Of a DNA stretch of 64,000 bases, positions 42,738 to 52,057 are shown one piece after another. The DNA comes from Agromyces kandeliae. Its GTDB lineage: Bacteria > Actinomycetota > Actinomycetes > Actinomycetales > Microbacteriaceae. The stretch lies in the NCBI RefSeq assembly GCF_009674665.1, contig NZ_WKJD01000018.1, forward strand, positions 124,001 to 188,000, written 5' to 3'. The translations under genes and the position numbers were made by a program. The notes beneath the pieces are model-generated. The model was not told the DNA's origin, ran no database searches, and saw only the letters and a program-made list of their open reading frames with translations. The number at the start of each line of letters is the position of its first letter. Position 1 is the first letter of the stretch.

Positions 42738-43649
42738 TCAGCCCATCGCCTCCTGCATCCCCGCTTCGCCGAGCAGGGCGACGAGCGCGTCGAGCCGCGC
42801 GGTGCGGCGCTGTCCGTGCGGCATCGCCAGGACCACGTCGTTCGGCTCGACGGCGTCGCGCACGCGCACGTACGCGACGTGCCGTCCGTCGAAGCTCTGG
42901 GTCCCGCGCGGGCGTCCGCTGAAGACCGAGTAGCCGAGTCCGCGTGCGACCATCGCGCGCACCGTCTCGGGGTTGGCGAACGCCCAGCCCGCTCGCGGCA
43001 CCACTCCGGCCTCCTCGATGAGGGTCTCGATCACGCCCCGCGAGCCGGCGGGTTGGACCAGGATGAGCCGCTCGTCCGCGAGGTCGGCGAGCGCGACGTC
43101 GTCGGCCCGCGCCAGCGGATGCTCCTCCGGAAGCACCGCGTACGGTGCGAGGGAGCGGATCGTCCGTGCCTCGACGCCGGGAAGCAGCTGCCGCCGGTAC
43201 AGCAGCGCGGCATCCGCCGTGCCGTCGCGCACGAGGTCCTGGACCTCGCTCGCGAGCCCGTCGACGAGGTCGAGCACGACGCGCGGATGCCGCTCGGCGA
43301 AGGCCTCGGCCAGGGGCGGGAGCACGCGCGGCGAGAGGGCGACCGTGCAGGCGACGCGGAGCGGGCCCGCCACCTCGTCCTGCTCGGCACCCGCGAGCTG
43401 GGAGAGCTCGCCGAGGTCGTCGAGGATGCGGCGTGCGACGGGCAGCATCCGCTCGCCGGGACGCGTGAGCACGACGCCCTTGGCCGGCCGTCGCACGAGC
43501 AGCTGGAGGCCGAGGGCGCGTTCCATGTCGGCGAGCCCCGTCGACACTGCGGCCTGCGACGCGAGGCACCGGTCGGCGGCGGCGCTCAGGGTGCCGAGGT
43601 CGGCGGCGGCGACGAAGTACTCGAGCTGTCGCACGGTCACGCCATTCAT
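42738..43649 (-). CDS. LysR family transcriptional regulator
   Basis: A 303-residue LTTR: N-terminal HTH about 1-60 ('VRQLEYFVAAADLGTLSAAADRC' region, 'SQAAVSTGLADMERALGLQL') and periplasmic-binding-like effector domain 90-300. It diverges from an MBL-fold hydrolase and an MFS transporter (start 43746), which it probably regulates; the 96-base gap is AT-richer than its surroundings. Effector unknown. Confidence 0.9.
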   Translation of the reverse strand: MNGVTVRQLEYFVAAADLGTLSAAADRCLASQAAVSTGLADMERALGLQLLVRRPAKGVVLTRPGERMLPVARRILDDLGELSQLAGAEQDEVAGPLRVACTVALSPRVLPPLAEAFAERHPRVVLDLVDGLASEVQDLVRDGTADAALLYRRQLLPGVEARTIRSLAPYAVLPEEHPLARADDVALADLADERLILVQPAGSRGVIETLIEEAGVVPRAGWAFANPETVRAMVARGLGYSVFSGRPRGTQSFDGRHVAYVRVRDAVEPNDVVLAMPHGQRRTARLDALVALLGEAGMQEAMG

Positions 43650-43745
43650 CGGTTCTCCTTATGAAGAGCTTTGGAAACCTCCGCTGTACAGAACATTACG
43701 CGCCGCCGACGATGGTCTCATCAGGCACGTCGAAGGAGACACCGC

Positions 43746-44768
43746 ATGACCGAGCACCGCATCGTCACCCTGGGCACCGCAGGAGGCCCCCGCTGGTGGA
43801 CGCCGATCGACGCGCACTCCCGGTTCGGCATCTCGACGGCGGTCGCCGTCGGCGACCGGGTCTACCTGGTCGACGCCGGACTCGGCGCCGGCCGCCAGTT
43901 CGCCCGAGCCGGGTTCACGATGGATCGCCTCGGCGGCGTGTTCCTCACGCACCTCCACTCCGACCACACCACCGACCTCGCGAACCTCGCCCTGTTCGGC
44001 ATGTTCGGCCTGAGCGGCGACGCCGCGCCGATCCCGATCGTCGGCCCCGGCGACCGCGGCGTCCTCCCTCCGGTCTCGCCGCGGGCGACCGTGCCGCCGC
44101 GTCCAGTCGCCCCGCACCTGCCGACGCCCGGCACCGCCGACCTGTTCCGCCTGCTGATGGAGGCGCAGGCCACCGACCTCAACGACCGCGTGCTCGACGC
44201 GCTCCGGCCGTCCCCGACCGACCTGTTCGACGCGCGCGACATCGTGATCCCCGCCGGCATCGGGTACCACCCGAACGACGCCCCGACGCCCGACATGGAC
44301 CCGTTCACGGTCTTCGAGGACGACCGAGTGCGCGTGGACGCGATCCTCGTGCAGCATCCGCCCATCGCCCCCGCCTTCGCGTTCCGGTTCACGACCGACG
44401 AGGGCTCGGTCGCGATCTCCGGCGACACCGCGCCATGCGCGAACACGGTCCGCCTCGCCGAGGACGTCGACCTGCTGCTGCACGAGGCGATCAGCTTCGA
44501 GTGGGTCGCCGAGGCGTACGGGTCGCGCGAGGACGAGACCTCGCGCGCCTCGATCGACCACCACCGCAAGTCGCACACCAGCGTCGAGGAGGCGATCGCC
44601 CTGGCCCAGGAGGCCGGCGCGCGGCGCCTCGCCCTGCACCACCTCGTCCCCGGGCACCTGCCCGCGGACGACTGGCTCCGCGCCGCCGCAGGAGCCGACC
44701 TCGAGGTCCTCATCCCCGACGACCTCGACCGCATCTCCTTCGCCCGGGAGCGCGTGCTCGCGGCCTGA
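43746..44768 (+). CDS. beta-lactamase-fold metal hydrolase
   Basis: A 340-residue MBL protein with canonical 'FLTHLHSDHTTDL' (HxHxDH, about 65-72), 'ISGDTAPCANTV' (Asp ligand), and 'ASIDHHRKSHTSVEEAI' and 'LALHHLVPGH' His ligands. The layout (long insert between motifs, 'SHTSVEEA') resembles RNase Z/arylsulfatase-like MBL enzymes that act on small molecules or phosphodiesters. ATG follows GGAGACACC. With the MFS gene 44 bases downstream it likely forms an operon under the divergent LysR. Confidence 0.87.
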   Translation: MTEHRIVTLGTAGGPRWWTPIDAHSRFGISTAVAVGDRVYLVDAGLGAGRQFARAGFTMDRLGGVFLTHLHSDHTTDLANLALFGMFGLSGDAAPIPIVGPGDRGVLPPVSPRATVPPRPVAPHLPTPGTADLFRLLMEAQATDLNDRVLDALRPSPTDLFDARDIVIPAGIGYHPNDAPTPDMDPFTVFEDDRVRVDAILVQHPPIAPAFAFRFTTDEGSVAISGDTAPCANTVRLAEDVDLLLHEAISFEWVAEAYGSREDETSRASIDHHRKSHTSVEEAIALAQEAGARRLALHHLVPGHLPADDWLRAAAGADLEVLIPDDLDRISFARERVLAA

Positions 44769-44812
44769 CCGCACTCGCACGCCGTGACACACTGATACGA
44801 GAGAGGTCGACG

Positions 44813-46174
44813 ATGACCCAGATCACCCGCACCGCACCGCCCGAGACGACGGCGCCGACCACGGCCGCCGACGGCACGCAGCTGTCCATGACCACGAAGG
44901 ACATGCGACGCGTCATCGCGTCGAGCTTCATGGGCAGCATGATCGAGTTCTACGACTTCATCCTCTACGCGACGGCGGCCAGCCTCGTGTTCGGGCAGGT
45001 CTTCTTCGCCGGCCTCGGGCCCGCCTTCGCCACGTTCGCCTCGTTCGCGACCTTCGCCGTCGGCTACCTCGCCCGGCCCCTCGGCGGCATCGTCTTCGGC
45101 CACTTCGGCGACACCCGCGGCCGGAAGGTCGTGCTGATCCTGACCATGGTCCTGATGGGCGTCGCCTCGACCATCATGGGCCTGCTGCCGCCGACGGACT
45201 CCGTCGGCATCATCGCGCCGATCCTCCTCGTGCTGCTGCGCGTCGTGCAGGGCATCTCGGTCGGCGGCGAATGGGGCGGCGCCATCCTGGTCGCCCTCGA
45301 GCACGCGCCCAAGAAGCACCGCGGGCTCGCGGCGAGCTTCGCGAACGCGGGCGGCCCGGTCGGCGCCGTGCTCGCGACGCTGATGCTGAGCCTGTTCTCG
45401 CTGCTGCCCGAGGACCAGTTCCTCGCGTGGGGATGGCGCGTGCCGTTCCTCTTCAGCATCGCGCTCGTCGCCGTCGGCCTCGTCATCCGCCTCCGAGTCG
45501 CCGAGACCCCCATGTTCCAGCAGCTCGAGCAGATCGGCGCTCGCCGACGCGTTCCGATCCTCGACGTGCTGCGCAACCACTGGCGGGCCGTGGTCATCGC
45601 GTTCGTCGCCGTCCTCTCGTTCACGACCTCGCAGGGCCTGATGACCGTGTGGGGCGTCTCGGAGGCCGTGAACAGCGGTGCCGACAGCACCGGCGTCCTC
45701 AACTGGAAGGCGGCCGCCGCCGTCGTGACCGTCGTCGTCTCGATCCTCGCCGCCCGCGCGAGCGACCGGCTCGGCCGGCGCACGATGATCGTCGCCGGGT
45801 GCGTGCTGGGCATCGTGCTCGCGCTGCCGATCATCGGCCTGCTCCAGACCGGCACGGTATGGGGCTTCGCGATCGCGATCATCCTCGGCAACGGACTCGT
45901 GCAGGGCATGGTCTACGGTCCGATCGCCGCCTTCGTGGCCGAGCAGTTCCCGACCTCCCTGCGGTTCTCGGGGGCCTCCGCGGCCTACCAGTCCGCATCG
46001 ACGATCGGCGCCGGCTTCTCCCCGCTGATCGCCACGAGCCTCGTGATCGCCTTCGGTGCGACGTGGCCGGTCGCGGTCTTCTGGATGGTCGTGTTCGTCG
46101 CGAGTGCCGGCGCCGTGCTACTGGCCCGGGAGAGCAAGGACGTCGACATCCACGCCACCCGCGGGGAGCGCTGA
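44813..46174 (+). CDS. MFS transporter, metabolite:H+ symporter (MHS) family
   Basis: A 453-residue transporter of about 12 helices. N-terminal 'SSFMGSMIEFYDFILYATAASLVFG' and 'FGHFGDTRGRKVVLI' (the MFS loop 2-3 motif), 'GISVGGEWGGAILVALEH' and 'FPTSLRFSGASAAYQSASTIGAGFSPL' are the marks of the MHS/shikimate-alpha-ketoglutarate symporter family. It likely imports a carboxylate related to the MBL enzyme upstream. ATG has AGAGG about 9 bases before it. Convergent with the CNNM genes, 6 bases apart. Confidence 0.9.
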   Translation: MTQITRTAPPETTAPTTAADGTQLSMTTKDMRRVIASSFMGSMIEFYDFILYATAASLVFGQVFFAGLGPAFATFASFATFAVGYLARPLGGIVFGHFGDTRGRKVVLILTMVLMGVASTIMGLLPPTDSVGIIAPILLVLLRVVQGISVGGEWGGAILVALEHAPKKHRGLAASFANAGGPVGAVLATLMLSLFSLLPEDQFLAWGWRVPFLFSIALVAVGLVIRLRVAETPMFQQLEQIGARRRVPILDVLRNHWRAVVIAFVAVLSFTTSQGLMTVWGVSEAVNSGADSTGVLNWKAAAAVVTVVVSILAARASDRLGRRTMIVAGCVLGIVLALPIIGLLQTGTVWGFAIAIILGNGLVQGMVYGPIAAFVAEQFPTSLRFSGASAAYQSASTIGAGFSPLIATSLVIAFGATWPVAVFWMVVFVASAGAVLLARESKDVDIHATRGER

Positions 46175-46180
46175 CCGGCG

Positions 46181-47206
46181 TCAACCGTTCTCGGGGAGGT
46201 CCCCGGCGACCGGCAGGACGCGCTGGATCACATCGGTCAGCGTGACGACGCCGAGCAGCTCGCCGTCGCGTTCGACGACGGCGAGCTGCACCTGCTGCTC
46301 GCGCATGCGACGGAGGAGCTCGTACGCCGGGGTCGCCGAGTCCACCCGGAACGCCGGTCGTCCGAAGTCGGTCGCGGGCTCGCCGTCCGCGGCGAGCAGG
46401 GTGTCGCGAACGTGCACGACCTCGCCCATCCGACCGGTGCCGTCGTCGAGCAGGATGCGCAGGTGGCCCGACGCGAGCGCCGCGGCGCGCACGTCGCCGA
46501 CCGAGGCATCCGCCGGTGCGGCGGTCGGGGCGCCGTCGGGCCTGGTGATGTTGCCGACGGAGAGCTCCTGCAGCGCGATCACCTCGGTGATCTGCGACTG
46601 CAGCTCCGGCTCCAGGACGCCGACCTGCGTGGAGTACTCGACGAGGTTGCGGATGGTGTCGGCGTCGCGCCCGCCGACGGCGGCGCGATCGACGGGCTCC
46701 ACCCCGGTCCTCGCCACGAGCGCGTTGGCGATCCGGTTCACCCACAGCAGGAACGGGCGGAAGACGCGGATGAAGCCTCGGGAGGGCAGGCCGATGAGCT
46801 TCGCGGCCCGCTCCGGATGCGCGATGGCCCAGGACTTCGGCGCCATCTCGCCGACGACCAGGTGCAGGAACGTGACGATGAGCAGCGCCAGCGCGAAGGC
46901 GGCACCGCCCGCGAGCCACTCGGGCAGGCCCCACGCGAGGAACACCGGACCGAGCCACTCGTCCACCGCGGGCTTCGTGACCGCGCCGAGCGCGAACGTC
47001 GAGGCCGTGATGCCGAGCTGGGCTCCGGCGAGCATCACGGTGAGTTCGTTCATGCCGCGCAGTGCCGCCCGGGCGGACGCGCTGTCCGCGGCCTCCTGCT
47101 CGAGCCGGTGGCGTCGGGCCCCGATGAGCGCGAACTCGATGATCACGAAGAAGGCGCTGAGCACGATGAGCCCGACGGTGACCGGGATGACGATCCACGG
47201 GTTCAT
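46181..47206 (-). CDS. CNNM/CBS domain membrane protein (hemolysin-family)
   Basis: A 341-residue protein with an N-terminal CNNM/DUF21 domain (three to four helices within about 1-155; 'GAQLGITASTFALGAVTKPAV', 'LHLVVGEMAPKSWAIAHPE') and a CBS pair (about 200-335). It lacks the C-terminal CorC/HlyC domain that its upstream neighbour has. Such proteins work in Mg2+/Co2+ transport or related ion balance. ATG overlaps the stop of the upstream paralogue (ATGA). Ends six bases from the convergent MFS gene. Confidence 0.88.
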   Translation of the reverse strand: MNPWIVIPVTVGLIVLSAFFVIIEFALIGARRHRLEQEAADSASARAALRGMNELTVMLAGAQLGITASTFALGAVTKPAVDEWLGPVFLAWGLPEWLAGGAAFALALLIVTFLHLVVGEMAPKSWAIAHPERAAKLIGLPSRGFIRVFRPFLLWVNRIANALVARTGVEPVDRAAVGGRDADTIRNLVEYSTQVGVLEPELQSQITEVIALQELSVGNITRPDGAPTAAPADASVGDVRAAALASGHLRILLDDGTGRMGEVVHVRDTLLAADGEPATDFGRPAFRVDSATPAYELLRRMREQQVQLAVVERDGELLGVVTLTDVIQRVLPVAGDLPENG

Positions 47207-48567
47207 CGCTCGACCTCCGGTTCGATCAGGGCGACCCTCACGACGGATGGCACGTGCCGATCGATCTCGGCGACCTCGATGCGCAGTCGGACGGCCACGG
47301 GCTCGTCCTGCTCCGCGAGGTCCGCACCGCTGACGGGAAGCTCGACCTCCACGACGTCGCCCGGGCTCGGCAGGCCGCGGAGCTCCGAGATCATGAGCCC
47401 CGCGACGGTCTCGTAGTCGCCGCGCGGCAGCCCACGGCCGATGATGCGCGCGACCTCGTCGAGGTGCACGTCCCCGTCCATGACCCAGACGCCCTCGGCG
47501 TCGCGTTCCGCACCGGCGGTCGTCTCGACGTCGTGCTCGTCGGCGATCTCGCCGACGAGTTCCTCCGCCAGGTCCTCGATCGTCACGACGCCGCTGAAGC
47601 CGCCGTACTCGTCGATGACGCACGCGAGCTCGTTGCGCGACTCCGTCAGGGCGTCGAGCGCGTCGGGCAGCGGCATCAGGGTCGGCACGACGAGCGGGTC
47701 CCGCATGATCTCGCGCACCGCCCGACGGTCGTCCGGGTCGGCGCGCAGCACGTCGGCGAGGTGCACCACGCCGATGGGCTCCTCGCGGTCGCCGATCACC
47801 GGGTACCGCGTGTGCCCGCTCGCCATGATCGTCCGCAGGTCGGCGATCGGCGCATCGGGCGCGACGACGTCGACACGCACCCGCGGCACCATGGCGTGCT
47901 CGACGTCGCGCCGGGGGAAGTCGAGGATGCGATCGAGCAGGATCGACAACTCGTCCGGGAGGTCGCCGCTGGCCCGCGAGTCGTCGATGATGTGCTCGAG
48001 GTCCTCGGCGGTGGCGCTCGAGTCGACGTCGTGCACGGGCTCGACGCGGATGAGGCGGAGGACGGCGTTGGATGCCGCGTCGAACAGCGCGATGAGCCAT
48101 CCGAACGCGCCGAGGTAGACCTGGGTCGACCTCGCGAGGCCACGGGCCAGTGGCTCCGGATTCGCGATGGCGAGGTTCTTCGGGAACAGCTCGCCGAAGA
48201 TCATCTGCGCGACCGTCGCGAGCGCGAGCGCGAGCACCGTGCCGACGGCGATGCCGACGGCCGGCGGCACGCCGACCCCGCCGAGCAGCACGCCCAGCGA
48301 CTCGCCGATGAACGGCTCGGCGACGTACCCCGCGAGCAGGCCGGTGACCGTGATCCCGAGCTGCGCGCCCGAGAGCATGAACGACGTGCGCCGGGTGACG
48401 GAGAGCGCCCGCTCCGCAGCCGCGTCGCCCTGCTCCGCGCGCGCACGGAGGCGAGCCCGGTCGACCGACATGTACGCGAACTCCTGCGCGACGAAGTAGC
48501 CGTTCACGGCGATGATCGCAGCGGTCAGCACGAGGCCGACGAGCAGGAGCAGCAGGGCCGCGGTCAC
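47203..48567 (-). CDS. CNNM/CBS/CorC_HlyC membrane protein (hemolysin-family)
   Basis: A 454-residue protein from a GTG start: CNNM/DUF21 membrane domain about 1-190 ('AVNGYFVAQEFAYMSVDRAR', 'IFGELFPKNLAIANPEPLA'), CBS pair about 215-335 ('YPVIGDREEPIGVVHLADVL', 'ELACVIDEYGGFSGVVTIED') and CorC/HlyC-like C-terminal domain (about 355-440). Paralogue of the gene after it; the two probably act together as a heteromeric ion-handling complex. Preceded by 173 bases with no gene seen. Confidence 0.9.
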   Translation of the reverse strand: MTAALLLLLVGLVLTAAIIAVNGYFVAQEFAYMSVDRARLRARAEQGDAAAERALSVTRRTSFMLSGAQLGITVTGLLAGYVAEPFIGESLGVLLGGVGVPPAVGIAVGTVLALALATVAQMIFGELFPKNLAIANPEPLARGLARSTQVYLGAFGWLIALFDAASNAVLRLIRVEPVHDVDSSATAEDLEHIIDDSRASGDLPDELSILLDRILDFPRRDVEHAMVPRVRVDVVAPDAPIADLRTIMASGHTRYPVIGDREEPIGVVHLADVLRADPDDRRAVREIMRDPLVVPTLMPLPDALDALTESRNELACVIDEYGGFSGVVTIEDLAEELVGEIADEHDVETTAGAERDAEGVWVMDGDVHLDEVARIIGRGLPRGDYETVAGLMISELRGLPSPGDVVEVELPVSGADLAEQDEPVAVRLRIEVAEIDRHVPSVVRVALIEPEVER

Positions 48568-48740
48568 GACCGCGCCTCATCGGCACGTGAAGGATGACGG
48601 CGTGGACCATCGACGGGGTAGGGCACGGGGTGCTCGACGCCTCCAGGACTCGGTGGACTCACCCGAGCGTACCGATGGCGGCTCGGAAGGCGCTGTGGCG
48701 ACACCGCGGGCGACCCGATCCCACCTCCGCCGCGCGGCGA

Positions 48741-50693
48741 TCAGGTGTCCCGGGTCGACCCGATCACGCGACGATGCACGTCCTCCATTGCGTCGGCCGG
48801 GATCGCCTCCGTGATCCACGGCCCGGTGCCCTCGCTCGGGTCGAGGATCCCGTCCTCGAGCCAGGCGTAGTCGCCGTCGAGCACGCGCGACGCGAGGCGC
48901 TCGTCCGTGGCATCCGTGTTGTGCCAGAGCTCGTCGAGCAGGCGCTCGGTGCGGTGCCGCGACTGCTCGGCGAACGTGTGCGCGAGCTGGAAGGCCGACT
49001 TGCCCTGGTCGGGGGTGTCTGCGGCGAGCATCGCGGCGCGCACGCACGAGGCCGCGACGGCGAACAGCTCCGCGCCGACGTCGACGACGCGGGCGAGGAA
49101 GCCCTGCTTGCGCTCCAGCCCGCCCTGCCAGCGCGCCATGCCGTAGAACGTGGCGCGCGCGAGCTTGCGGCTCGTGCGCTCGACGTAGCGGAGGTGGGGC
49201 GCGAGCGGGCCGAACTCGTCGTACGAGGCGGGCAGGTCGCCCTTCCCGGCGACGAGCTGCGGCAGCCAGCGCGCATAGAACCCGCCGGCCGAGACGGCGG
49301 CCCTCAGGCGATCGGCGAGCTCGAGGTGCGGGTCGATGAGGTCTCCCGCGGCCGTGAGGTGCGCGTCGACCGCCTCGCGCGCGATCAGCAGGTGCATGAT
49401 CTCGGTCGATCCCTCGAAGATGCGGTTGATCCGGAGGTCGCGCAGCTGCTGCTCGGCGCCGACCGCGCGCTCGCCGCGGGCGCGGAGGGATGCGGCGGTC
49501 TCGAAGCCGCGCCCGCCGCGGATCTGGACGAGCTCGTCGGCGATGCGCCACCCCATCTCCGACGCCCAGAGCTTCGCCAGTGCGGCCTCGATGCGGATGT
49601 CCTTGCGGTCCTCGTCGGCGAGCATGCCCGAGAGGTCGACGACCGCCTCGAGCGCGAACGTCGTCGCGGCGATGAACGCGACCTTGTGCGCGACCGCGGC
49701 GTGCTCGCCGACCGGGTGCCCCCACTGCACGCGCGCCTTCGACCACTCGCGGGCGATCTTGAGGCTCCACTTGCCGGCGCCCGCGCAGATCGCCGGGATG
49801 GCGAGCCGGCCGGCGTTCAGGGTCGTCAGCGCGATCTTCAGTCCCTCGCCCTCGCGGCCGACCAGGTTCCCGGCCGGGACCCGCACGCCCTTCAGCGACG
49901 TCAGCCCGTTCTCGATGCCGCGCAGGCCCATGAACGCGTTCCGGCGGTGCACGGTGATGCCCGGGGCATCCGCCTCGACGATGAAGGCGCTGATGCCGCC
50001 GCGATGGCCGTCGGACTTCGGTACGCGCGCCATGACGACGAGCAGTTCGGCGACGACGCCGTTCGTGGTCCACAGCTTCGTGCCGTCGAGCACGTACTCG
50101 GACCCGTCCTCCGACGGGACCGCCGTCGCCTGCAGTCGCGCGGGGTCGGAGCCGACCTCGGGTTCGGTCAGGAGGAATGCGCTCACGGCACCCGCCGCGC
50201 ACCGCGGCAGCCACCGTCGCTTCTGCTCCTCGGTGCCCGCGAGCATGAGCGGCTCGGGCACGCCGACGGACTGGTGCGCCGACAGCAGCGCGCCGATGCT
50301 CGCGTTCACCGAGCCGACCATCGTGAGGGCGTGGTTGTAGTAGCTCTGGCCGAGGCCGAGCCCGCCGTACTCGACGGGGATCTTCATGCCGAACGCGCCG
50401 AGGTCGGCGAGCCCCTGGAAGACGGCATCGGGGATGCGGGCGTCGCGCTCGATCCCGGCGGCGTCGACCGTGCGCAGGAACGCCTCGAGGTCGGCGAGGA
50501 ACGCCTCGCCGCGTTCGACCCGCTCGGCGTCGGGTCTCGGGTGCGGATGGATCAGCGACAGGTCGAACTGCCCCAGGTACAGGCCCTTGGCGAAGCTCGG
50601 CTTCCGCCACTCCTGCTCGCGCGCGGCCTCCGCGACCGCTCGCGATTCCTGCTCATCGACGGGGGAGACGGTGGACTCTCGGGTGGTGCTCAC
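48741..50693 (-). CDS. long acyl-CoA dehydrogenase family protein
   Basis: A 650-residue FAD enzyme, longer than the usual 380-residue family and similar in length to VLCAD-type enzymes, with a C-terminal helical extension (about 470-640). Visible: 'FLLTEPEVGSDPARLQ' and 'LDGTKLWTTNG' (FAD/substrate), 'RNAFMGLRGIENGL', 'QIRGGRGFETAASL' and 'INRIFEGSTEIMHLLIARE', which holds the region of the catalytic Glu. It oxidises acyl-CoA esters. GTG start after GAGGAGG. Alone in its unit; not obviously tied to the neighbouring sugar genes. Confidence 0.88.
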   Translation of the reverse strand: MSTTRESTVSPVDEQESRAVAEAAREQEWRKPSFAKGLYLGQFDLSLIHPHPRPDAERVERGEAFLADLEAFLRTVDAAGIERDARIPDAVFQGLADLGAFGMKIPVEYGGLGLGQSYYNHALTMVGSVNASIGALLSAHQSVGVPEPLMLAGTEEQKRRWLPRCAAGAVSAFLLTEPEVGSDPARLQATAVPSEDGSEYVLDGTKLWTTNGVVAELLVVMARVPKSDGHRGGISAFIVEADAPGITVHRRNAFMGLRGIENGLTSLKGVRVPAGNLVGREGEGLKIALTTLNAGRLAIPAICAGAGKWSLKIAREWSKARVQWGHPVGEHAAVAHKVAFIAATTFALEAVVDLSGMLADEDRKDIRIEAALAKLWASEMGWRIADELVQIRGGRGFETAASLRARGERAVGAEQQLRDLRINRIFEGSTEIMHLLIAREAVDAHLTAAGDLIDPHLELADRLRAAVSAGGFYARWLPQLVAGKGDLPASYDEFGPLAPHLRYVERTSRKLARATFYGMARWQGGLERKQGFLARVVDVGAELFAVAASCVRAAMLAADTPDQGKSAFQLAHTFAEQSRHRTERLLDELWHNTDATDERLASRVLDGDYAWLEDGILDPSEGTGPWITEAIPADAMEDVHRRVIGSTRDT

Positions 50694-50759
50694 GCGAACC
50701 TCCTCGTTCGAGATCCAACGTACGCCGGGGCGGGGAGCCGGGCCAGCCCTTGCGCCGGC

Positions 50760-51755
50760 TCACGCCTCGGCGCGGTCGACCTCGACGAGCGCGGCGAGGC
50801 GTTCGGCCTCCTGGATTCCCGGCTGCGCCCCGACTCCTCCGGCTCCTCGCGTCGACGCGGTACCGCACGCGACGGCGAAGGCGAGCGCGTCCTCGGTCGA
50901 TGCGCCTCGAATCGTCGCGGCCAGGAACCCGGCCGCCAGCGTATCGCCGGCTCCGACCGTGTCGACGAGCGGCGCGTCGACGACCGGAGGACGTGCGATC
51001 ACGCGGACGGAACGTCCGTCGATCCGGCGCTCGGCGATCGCCCCGTCCGCCCCGAGCTTGCCGACGACGATCGCCCCGGGAGGCATCGCGTCGAGGGCCG
51101 CCGCCATCGCCGCGTCCATGCTCGAGGCACCGGTGATGCCACGGAGCTCCTGGTCGTTGCCGAACAGGATGTCGACCTCGCGGAGGGCATCGAGGATGCC
51201 GCCGTCCCACCGCTCGCTCGGGTCGAAGTTGCCGTCGAGGGAGGTGGTGGCGCCCAGTTCCCGCGCACGTGCGAAGAGCGCCCTCGCGTCGGCCTGGAGC
51301 GAGCCCTGAAGGAAGTAGCTGCCGACGTGAAGGTGCGCCGCACCCTCGAGGAGCGGCTCGGGGACATCCGCTGCGACGACCGTCCCGATGGAGCCCATGG
51401 AGGTCAGGATGGCGCGGTCGCCATCCGGCCGGGTCAGGTGCGTCGAGGCACCGGTGGGCATGGTCTCGTCGATGCGGACGTGCGTCGGGTCGACGCCGCG
51501 GCGTTCCAGTTCCGAGATCAGGTAGCTCCCGAACGTGTCCGGACCGCAGACGCTCACGAGCGTCGTCGGCACGCCCAGCGCGGCGGCCCCGCAGGCGGTG
51601 ATCGCCGAGGAACTGCCCATCGTCATGGTCGTGCGGCCGACGATCTGCTCGTGCTGGCCGAAGCGGAGTTCGCTTCCGCCGAGCTCGACGATCAGGTCGA
51701 CGCAGAGCTCGCCGACCACGAGCAGGCGATTCAGCGCGGCTGGGGTGCCAGCCAT
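50760..51755 (-). CDS. PfkB family carbohydrate kinase
   Basis: A 331-residue ribokinase-fold kinase: 'LLVVGELCVDLIVELGG' start, 'MGSSSAITACGAAALG' (substrate loop), 'SLDGNFDPSERWDGG' and PfkB signature 'DTVGAGDTLAAGFLAA' with catalytic Asp. Last gene of the minus-strand group SIS-tautomerase-kinase; its start lies 25 bases inside the small tautomerase-like gene. The pairing of a SIS protein, a PfkB kinase and an ABC importer recalls Frl loci (fructosamine kinase FrlD) and also tagatose/galactosamine kinases. Start at 51755 preferred; GTG at 51764 is possible. Confidence 0.85.
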   Translation of the reverse strand: MAGTPAALNRLLVVGELCVDLIVELGGSELRFGQHEQIVGRTTMTMGSSSAITACGAAALGVPTTLVSVCGPDTFGSYLISELERRGVDPTHVRIDETMPTGASTHLTRPDGDRAILTSMGSIGTVVAADVPEPLLEGAAHLHVGSYFLQGSLQADARALFARARELGATTSLDGNFDPSERWDGGILDALREVDILFGNDQELRGITGASSMDAAMAAALDAMPPGAIVVGKLGADGAIAERRIDGRSVRVIARPPVVDAPLVDTVGAGDTLAAGFLAATIRGASTEDALAFAVACGTASTRGAGGVGAQPGIQEAERLAALVEVDRAEA

Positions 51756-52057
51756 TCGCACCACACTCCCTCCAGTTCGAGCGATTGCGCGGACGCCCAG
51801 CGCGCGACGGCGTCCTGGGCGGCCTCGCGAGCGCGTCCGATGGCCGCATCGCCCCGGTCCGACCCGTGGATCGTGACGACGATCCAGGTTCCGGCATCCG
51901 ATGCGCCTCCACCGGCGACGCTACGCGATGATTCGACGGACACCGCGAGGACGTCGCGTTCGCCGAGTCCGAGCGAGGAGGCGATCGCGCCCGCGATACC
52001 GGCGAGCAGTTCCCGGCCGGCAGGGTGGGCGGGTGCGGTGACGGAGACGATCGGCAT
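51731..52057 (-). CDS. small tautomerase-like protein
   Basis: A 108-residue protein starting 'MPIVSVTAPAHPAGRELLAG', so Pro1 would be exposed after Met removal, as in 4-oxalocrotonate tautomerase/MIF-superfamily enzymes. The middle ('TWIVVTIHGSDRGDAAIGRAREAA') gives the expected beta-strand and helix order for a beta-alpha-beta pair. Similarity is only at motif level. Its ATG shares a base with the SIS stop (TGATG) and its 3' end overlaps the kinase by 25 bases, so it is embedded in the sugar-utilisation operon. It may assist anomer or keto-enol conversion. Confidence 0.6.
   Translation of the reverse strand: MPIVSVTAPAHPAGRELLAGIAGAIASSLGLGERDVLAVSVESSRSVAGGGASDAGTWIVVTIHGSDRGDAAIGRAREAAQDAVARWASAQSLELEGVWCEWLAPQPR

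Noticed and set aside
48568..48740. Possible small gene or RNA in the gap before the CNNM operon
   Set aside because: No open frame with a ribosome site, and no strong hairpin with terminator seen.
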